From Camellia lanceoleosa (lineage: Eukaryota; Streptophyta; Magnoliopsida; Ericales; Theaceae): 64,000 bases of DNA. The notes beneath the pieces were generated by a model. The model had not been told where the DNA came from and searched no databases. It saw only the letters and a program-made list of their open reading frames with translations. Positions 58,125 through 64,000 of the stretch are shown in pieces (positions within the stretch are counted from its first letter, which is position 1; each line of letters starts with the position of its first letter). The position numbers were made by a program, and so were the translations under genes. Where the stretch lies: positions 92,361,044 to 92,425,043 of the forward strand of contig CM045763.1 in assembly GCA_025200525.1 (NCBI GenBank). The letters run 5' to 3'.

Positions 58125-59338
58125 CTAGCCTATCACCCGTGCTATGCACGGAGTAATTTTAAATATTTATATTTATTTTAGATTTTTTTTATATATAAAT
58201 TATGTTTTTTAAGATTTTTTATAAAAATAATTTAACAATCTAAGGTTTAAGGAAATTTTTTTTTATACTTATTCTTAATGCATTAAAGTGTTATTATAAG
58301 GGTAAGACTTGGGAGTTGTGAGAAATTAATAAATGCTAAGGTTTTTTTTTTTAAATCAAAAAATCAAGAAATTTAAATTGGGATATTGGAACTCCCACAA
58401 AACTTGTGGGTTAGAGATAGATATAAATAAGGACTTTTCTTAAGTGTGCAATTGCACACCATGTGCCACTTACACAAAAAGTATAAGTGTAAGGTGTAAG
58501 TATGGGTTTGGTTATGGTGTGCAACTTACACCTTACACCTTATACCTTACACTTACACCGGTGTAAGTGTAAGGTGTAAGTGTAAGGTGTAAGTGGGTTG
58601 CATATGGTGTGCAACCTCAAAAAATGTGTAAGTGTAAGGTCACCGGTGTAAGTGTAAGGTGTAAGTATAAGGTGTAAGGTGTAAGTGGGTTGCATATGGT
58701 GTGCAACCTCAAAAAATGTGTGAGTGTAAGGTTTAATTTTTCACAAAAGGTGTAAGTGTAAGGTGTAAGTGTAAGGTATAAGGTGTAAGGTGTAAGTTGC
58801 ACACCATAACCAAACCCTATAAATAAATAGATAGATATAGATACAAATATTTATATTTGTTTTAAATTTTTTTTAATATACAAATTATTTGTTTTGGAAA
58901 AAGTACTGCAGTAACTATGAGTGAAGTCAAAAAGTTTTGTGGGTTGAGAGAAGTTAATAAATGCTGAGGTTAACTTTTTAAAAAAAAAATAAAAAATTAG
59001 AAAATTAAGATTGGCATATTGAAACTCCCATAGGCCTTGGAACTCCCACAAAACTTGTGAGTTAGAAATAGATATAGATATAAATAAATAGATAGATATA
59101 GATATAGATATTTATATTTGTTTTAAATTTTTTTTGATATACAAATTATTTGTTTTGGAAAAAGTACTACAGTAATTATGAGTGAAGTCAAAAAGTCTTG
59201 TGGGTTGAGAGAAGTTAATAAATGCTGAGGTTAACTTTTTTTTTAAAAAACAAAAAATTAGAAAATTAGGATTGACATATTAGAGTTTCATAGGCCTTGG
59301 GAGTTAGATATCTCCTTTTACTTAATATATAGTATAGA
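58125..59338 (-). mobile_element. non-autonomous Helitron, minus orientation
   Basis: On the minus strand it starts TCTATACTATATATTAAG at 59338, after an A, and ends with hairpin CCGTGC-ATA-GCACGG, then CTAG at 58125-58128, before T. Length 1,214 bp with no coding sequence. Inside are a MITE and a duplicated 263-bp block (about 58835-58978 and 59098-59240). Confidence 0.8.
58504..58817. mobile_element. MITE with perfect 56-bp terminal inverted repeats
   Basis: GGGTTTGGTTATGGTGTGCA at 58504 is mirrored exactly for 56 bp at the end (58762-58817). TAT flanks both sides (58501-58503 and 58818-58820). The interior is GTGTAAGTGTAAG-type repeats plus a repeated TGCATATGGTGTGCAACC block. Perfect arms imply a very young or homogenised copy. 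The 3-bp duplication fits a PIF/Harbinger-like element loosely. Confidence 0.85.
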
Positions 59339-61122
59339 TAACCATAGCATAATAAAGCTATGGAGGCGTTAGGTCTCTCCATAGTGAGCTAATATTCCCC
59401 TCCTGTCTTCAAGGCTTCGTTGGAAAAGCTAAAGACTCCATTGGAAATTTCAGACTTAAATTTAAGATTAATGTTTTGGAGCTCGAAAGCTCGAAAATTA
59501 TAAATACATTTTAGAATATTTATTTAAAATATAAATTGTCGTTTATAATTTATAAAATTATAAATATTTTTTTGTTATAATTTTTTATTTAACAGAATTA
59601 ATTTTTTAAAAAATCATAATTACTCTCCTATACAATAATAAAATTACTTAAATTATGAATTAAAACATATTTTTAACATCATTAAAAATTGTTAATTAAC
59701 TTGATAATATATTAATAAAATGGGTGATTTGTTATAAAATTAAAAACTTCTGGAGTGAAATATAATTTTCAAAACTATGCGAGGCAATTTATATTTTAAT
59801 CAAATATCAAGAAAATGTATTTATAATTTACCCATTTAAAATTAAATTTATTCACTCCTTGAGACTTTGATTAAACCACGGTGCTTCATTCACACTCCTT
59901 GAGACTTGGATTGAACCATGGTCCTTCATTCACACATTGGAACTTCGATCTGACACCTCCTCGTCTTTTGTGCTTCGTTGTGTTTACAATTTTTTTAGTT
60001 GGAAAATTTTAAATATATATAAAATTTATAAAAAAAATTGATAAAAATAATACGGAAATATCATTATTATAATGATATTTTGTTTTCTAGTGAAAAGTTT
60101 ATAATAAATCAAATTGTTATGTATGAAAATTATATATAAATAAAAAATTTATATAACATTACACTCTTTTTAGATGGAGAGATTTGGTTAATAGTATGAC
60201 TAATCTTTTTTTATTTTTTCATATTAATATATCTTTTTAATTTTTTACCTTTTCTCCATTTGTTTATATTCAATTCTCTATTAAATTAAGTAGAAAATGA
60301 ACTAACTAAATAAGGGTATTTTAGTAATTTAATCATTACATTTAACAGTGATAATCACTTACATTTGAAAAAGATAAAAGGGTGCGATGTGATTTCATTC
60401 GTATTCAGGGGCTTCTAATTTAATGATTAAAAATCTCGAGGCAGACAAAAACTTGAACAATAAGAAGGGGATCTGTTAAAAAATCATAGATTAATAAATA
60501 AAAATTTGTTCTCTATTTTCATTTCCATGTTGCTCATTCTAAACAATGTATTTAAAAAATTGTCTTTTCTATTTTTAATTAAAAAATAGAAAATCTTATT
60601 ATTTAAATTAGATATACCATTCTGAATTGATTTTTGACAACGTGGCTCCGTAAATTAACAACATTATTACAAATTTAGATTTGTAAACTTAGAATTTATT
60701 TAGAAAAAGATATTGACAATTTAAATTCATTTTATTCATAAACTCCCTAATATAAAAATACATATTCAGAATAAATTATAGATTGATAAGGGTGGGTGCA
60801 TAATATTTTTTATAAATTAATAATGAAAAAATGAGGTACGAACAAAGAAGGCTACTCTGGCGTAAAAAATGATAACAGAAATATACAAATGCTCTACCAA
60901 ACAAATCAAACAATATATGTATATTACATATGAACCAATAAATATAAAACAAATCTGTGACTAAATAATGTTTTTAACATAAACATGTACATAATCACTC
61001 TCATATCATTCCTCTCTGGAACTAACTAAAAAAAAGAATAAAAAATCCTTCATCACCCTCCAACAAATAATTTCCCAAATAATTCCACATATATATGTAT
61101 GTTTGTTTTAAGAATCGGAGAT
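59339..61122. other. AT-rich region between Helitrons
   Basis: No gene is seen. A short imperfect repeat, CACTCCTTGAGACTT, occurs at 59853 and 59893 (CGGTGCTTCATT/TGGTCCTTCATT context). Otherwise featureless AT-rich DNA. Confidence 0.45.
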
Positions 61123-61329
61123 CTAGTGCTTCATGAGTGCGAGAAGAGACAAAACAATCGAGAGAAGGCGATAGGCTGCAGATATCGGCAATGAGTAAAC
61201 AAATCCGGCGTCCATTGGCGATTCACGGTGATGTTGGAGCCATTTCAAGTCTTCTGACGATCCAATAACGAGAAGATATCGATGACCAAGAAAAGCTGTC
61301 AAAGCCTTGAATGAGCTCAATTGGGCCAT
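61123..61329 (-). CDS. small single-exon open reading frame, 68 residues, function unknown
   Basis: I do not recognise the family. From ATG 61329 it encodes MAQLSSFKALTAFLGHRYLL, a charged middle (SEDLKWLQHHRESPMD) and a hydrophobic C-terminus (AYRLLSIVLSLLALMKH) that could be a membrane helix. Base composition is markedly higher in GC than the surroundings and codon use looks normal. CCTATATATATC lies about 120 bases upstream on the same strand, and a CT-rich leader (CTCTCTCTCCC) precedes the ATG. It lies next to Helitron ends, so it may be a captured or stranded host gene. The upstream ATG at 61503 is less likely because the intervening region is low-complexity leader. Confidence 0.5.
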   Translation of the reverse strand: MAQLSSFKALTAFLGHRYLLVIGSSEDLKWLQHHRESPMDAGFVYSLPISAAYRLLSIVLSLLALMKH

Positions 61330-61448
61330 TGTAGACCCGAGAGAGAGAGGGAGAGAGAGTGTTTCTCTATGGAGATTGAATTTGAAATGAAGAGATAGTA
61401 GCGATAGTGATGCTTGTAATAGGATGGAAGATAGTGAGGCAAGAGGAG

Positions 61449-61459
61449 ATATATATAGG
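61449..61459 (-). promoter_or_regulatory. candidate TATA box for the 61123-61329 frame
   Basis: CCTATATATAT on the minus strand, 120-130 bases upstream of the ATG, in a GA-rich setting. Position-based inference. Confidence 0.4.
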
Positions 61460-61499
61460 AGAGGGATTTTCAAAGTAGGGTTTAGATTTTTGAAAAGAC

Positions 61500-61761
61500 T
61501 CAAATTAAATGATGAGTGGAGCTTTTTTTTTTTATTTGGAAAAAAAAAATTAAAAATTAAGATTTGAATACCGAAGTTAGTAGGATTTAGATTTTCAAAA
61601 TAGGGTTTAGGTTTTCAAAAAGGTTCAAATTAAATGATGGATGGAGGTTTGTTTTTTAAAAAAAAAAAAAATCAAAAAATCAAAAAATTAGGATTGATAT
61701 ATTGGAGCTCTCACAGGCCTTGGGGGTTAAAAACTCCCTTTTGCTTAATATATAGTATAGA
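61500..61761 (-). mobile_element. Helitron 5' end, minus orientation
   Basis: On the minus strand TCTATACTATATATTAAG starts at 61761, after an A, followed by CAAAAGGGAGTTTTTAACCCC, the family 5' end. The only CTAG/hairpin in this orientation to the left is at 58125, so either this belongs to a truncated copy or it spans the intervening DNA including the small frame. Confidence 0.6.
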
Positions 61762-61934
61762 TAATTGTGAAGTACATATGAATTCCTTGAAAAATCCATC
61801 ACATATAAATTCTTTGAAAAGTCCAACACATATGATTAGTATCAAAATATTAAATTTTAATATAGTATAAAAAAAGAAAAAAAAAAGATAAAATGGTGAA
61901 ACACAACCCGTGCATAGCACGGGTGATATGCTAG
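61762..61934 (+). mobile_element. Helitron 3' end, plus orientation
   Basis: A perfect 7-bp hairpin CCCGTGC-ATA-GCACGGG (61907-61923) followed by TGATATG and CTAG (61931-61934), then T. The preceding 100 bases carry the CACATATGAATTCCTTG subterminal repeat. The matching 5' end is probably that at 56448 or 57745, making a nested 4-5.5-kb mosaic. Confidence 0.8.
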
Positions 61935-62288
61935 TTATTCTATAATACAATGATCTTATTATCAAAATCAAGAGTAGTTATCGGCTATTCTTGTCTTTCT
62001 TAATTTTGATTAGTAATAGATTTAGTATTTTCTAAATAAAATAAAAAATAAAAAAATGTTTGTTTCTACTTCTCAAAAAACGCATTTCAAAAAATTATAT
62101 TTTCTTATTTTTGGTGTTTTTTGTTTTTACTGAATTTTTTTAATATTTTAAGTAATTTTTTTATTTTTTAGACACACTTAACATAAATACACCTAAAAAT
62201 TTAAAAAAATGTAAAAAAAATCTTTTAAAAATTCACTTAATTCTAAAAATACAAAAAAATACAAGAATTCAATACATCTATCTATCTA

Positions 62289-64000
62289 TCTATACTATAT
62301 ATTAAGCAAAAGGGGGTTTTTAACCCCACGGCCTGTGGAAGCTTCAATATGCCAATCCTAATTTTCTAATTTTTTGCTTTTTAAAAAAAAAAAAAATTTA
62401 ACCTCAGCATTTATTAACTTCTCCCAATCCAACCTAAACATTTATTGACTTCTCTCAACCCACAAATCCTTTTGACCTCTCTCATAATTACTGCAGCACT
62501 CTTTTCAATTTCTTCTATACACATGGTTACACAAAAAAATAAAGAAGATAAGAATTTAACTATGGATTTCAAAAATATAAAACATCGAAATTTGAATAAT
62601 AATTTAGTAATATAATTATGTTTTTTTTTATGTTTATCTATCAAAATTTTAAATCACTTAATGAGACAAATTAATTAATTTTCTAAAATTATTGATTTAT
62701 TAACGGATTTAAAATTTTGATATATATACATCAGAAAAAATAGATAATTATATTACTAAATCATAATTCAAATGTAGATATTATCATATTTTTTTAGATT
62801 CATATTTAAATTCTTATCTTTTTTTATTGTTGTGTGGTTTCTATTCGGGGTCTTTTTTTTTTTTTTTTTCTTTTCAATTTATTTAAGATGGAGTTGTGGG
62901 TATCTTTTTTTTTTTTAATTTAATTTATCTGTGATTTCTATTTGTTTTTAATTATTATTATTTAGGTAAGTTATGATGTGAGTTAGATATGTGATACACA
63001 TGTAAGTTTAATTGATTAAAAGTATAATGGTGGGAGATATTTTCAAATTATATTTGTTTAGATAAACTTTCAAGAATTTTAAAATTAAAATTGGATATTG
63101 AGATGCAAAGAAAGATTTTAATTGAATAAATAAAAATCAAATTTATTAATTTTATTTGTTTGTATATCTGATTTTTAGTTTTTTTTTTTTTTTTTTGGTT
63201 TGGTTATAATATAATATATAAAATATAGATAGATATCTACAACTTTGATAAAAAATATTATTTGATTTTTTGGAGAAGAGAGAAGGAATGCATGTTTTAA
63301 TATTTTTTTTAGATCCATATCTAAATTCTTATCTTTTTTTTATTTTTGTGTGGTTTTTATTCGGGTATTTTTTTTTTCAATTTATTTAAGATGAAGTTAT
63401 GGGTATCTATTTTTTTTAATTTAATTTATTTGTGGTTTCTATTTGTTTTTAATTATTATTATTTAGGTAAGCTATGATGTGAGTTAGATATGTGAGTTTA
63501 TTGATTTAAAATTTATTTAGATAAACTTTAAAGATTTTTTTTAGTTTTTCTTTTTTTGATTATGTTATAATATAATATATAAGATATAGATAGATATCTA
63601 CAACTTTAATATTATCTGATTTTTTGAAGAAGAGAAAATGAATGCAAGTTTTAATATATATATATTTTTTTGAAAATTGGTGAGAGGGATTAGGAGGGAG
63701 AGATTATGAAATATTTTTTTTATTAAATAAATAAATCAGTCAATAGTTTTTTTAATCTATTTTGTAAAATAAAAAATCAATAATTTTAGAAAATTGATTA
63801 ATTTGTCCCATTAAGTGATTTAAAATTTTGATAGATATACATACAAAAAATACATAATTATATTACTAAATCATAATCACTTTAATGCATTAAGAACAAG
63901 CATAAAAAAAATTTCTTAAAAAGTCCAACACATATGAATTCCTTAAAAAGTCCAATACACATGATTATTATCAAAATATTAAACTTTAATATAATATTAA
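62289..64000 (+). mobile_element. Helitron running off the window end
   Basis: TCTATACTATATATTAAG at 62289 after an A, then GGGGGTTTTTAACCCC. The body has inverted copies of the 446-bp repeat. The 3' subterminal CACATATGAATTCCTT block occurs at 63928-63990. By comparison with the copy ending at 61934, the CTAG terminus should lie within about 100 bases beyond the window. No helicase is encoded, so it is non-autonomous. Confidence 0.75.

Noticed and set aside
1..64000. tRNA genes
   Set aside because: I looked for tRNA A and B boxes and found none convincing; the TGGTATCAGAGC strings are retroelement primer-binding sites.

Overview
The window is plant nuclear DNA, most likely from a woody or repeat-rich eudicot. 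The evidence is two intron-containing plant genes, plant-type LTR retrotransposons (Copia, chromovirus-like Gypsy, Tat-like Gypsy), a plant SINE, many MITEs and several Helitrons in an AT-rich background. I cannot name the species from sequence alone.

Layout. Positions 1-2410 are mitochondrial-type DNA with an antisense piece of mitochondrial 26S rRNA, probably a nuclear insertion. Positions 4697-10849 hold a five-exon GDSL esterase/lipase gene of the Arabidopsis At4g01130 type. Positions 13577-20028 hold a CURT1A-type (At4g01150-like) thylakoid curvature gene. Its second intron carries a 5.1-kb Copia element in antisense, and the splice acceptor of its third exon appears lost. The two gene families are close neighbours in Arabidopsis as I recall it, so this looks like conserved microsynteny. 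Positions 20100-26550 hold a SINE, a PIF/Harbinger-like MITE filled with a CCACCA minisatellite, and another terminal-inverted-repeat element with a 30-bp perfect palindrome.

Positions 26554-34014 are an internally deleted chromovirus-like Gypsy element. A 3.8-kb LTR element without coding capacity is nested inside its right LTR. Positions 34215-49611 are a 15.4-kb Tat-lineage-like Gypsy element with identical-length 760-bp LTRs and a target duplication. It carries gag-pol on the plus strand. Downstream of pol, on the minus strand, it carries two accessory reading regions: a plant mobile domain (PMD) gene with introns and a coiled-coil tail, and an unrecognised gene of about 500 codons. Many of its frame breaks, and the differences between its LTRs, sit at CAG/CTG sites, which suggests consensus errors at CHG-methylated positions or an unusual mutation process.

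Positions 49981-64000 are a gene-poor, very AT-rich mosaic of MITEs (one with 56-bp perfect terminal repeats), tandem repeats and Helitrons in both orientations, with one small unrecognised open reading frame at 61123-61329. Only the GDSL gene looks plainly intact. All nested relations are supported by target-site duplications read directly from the sequence.
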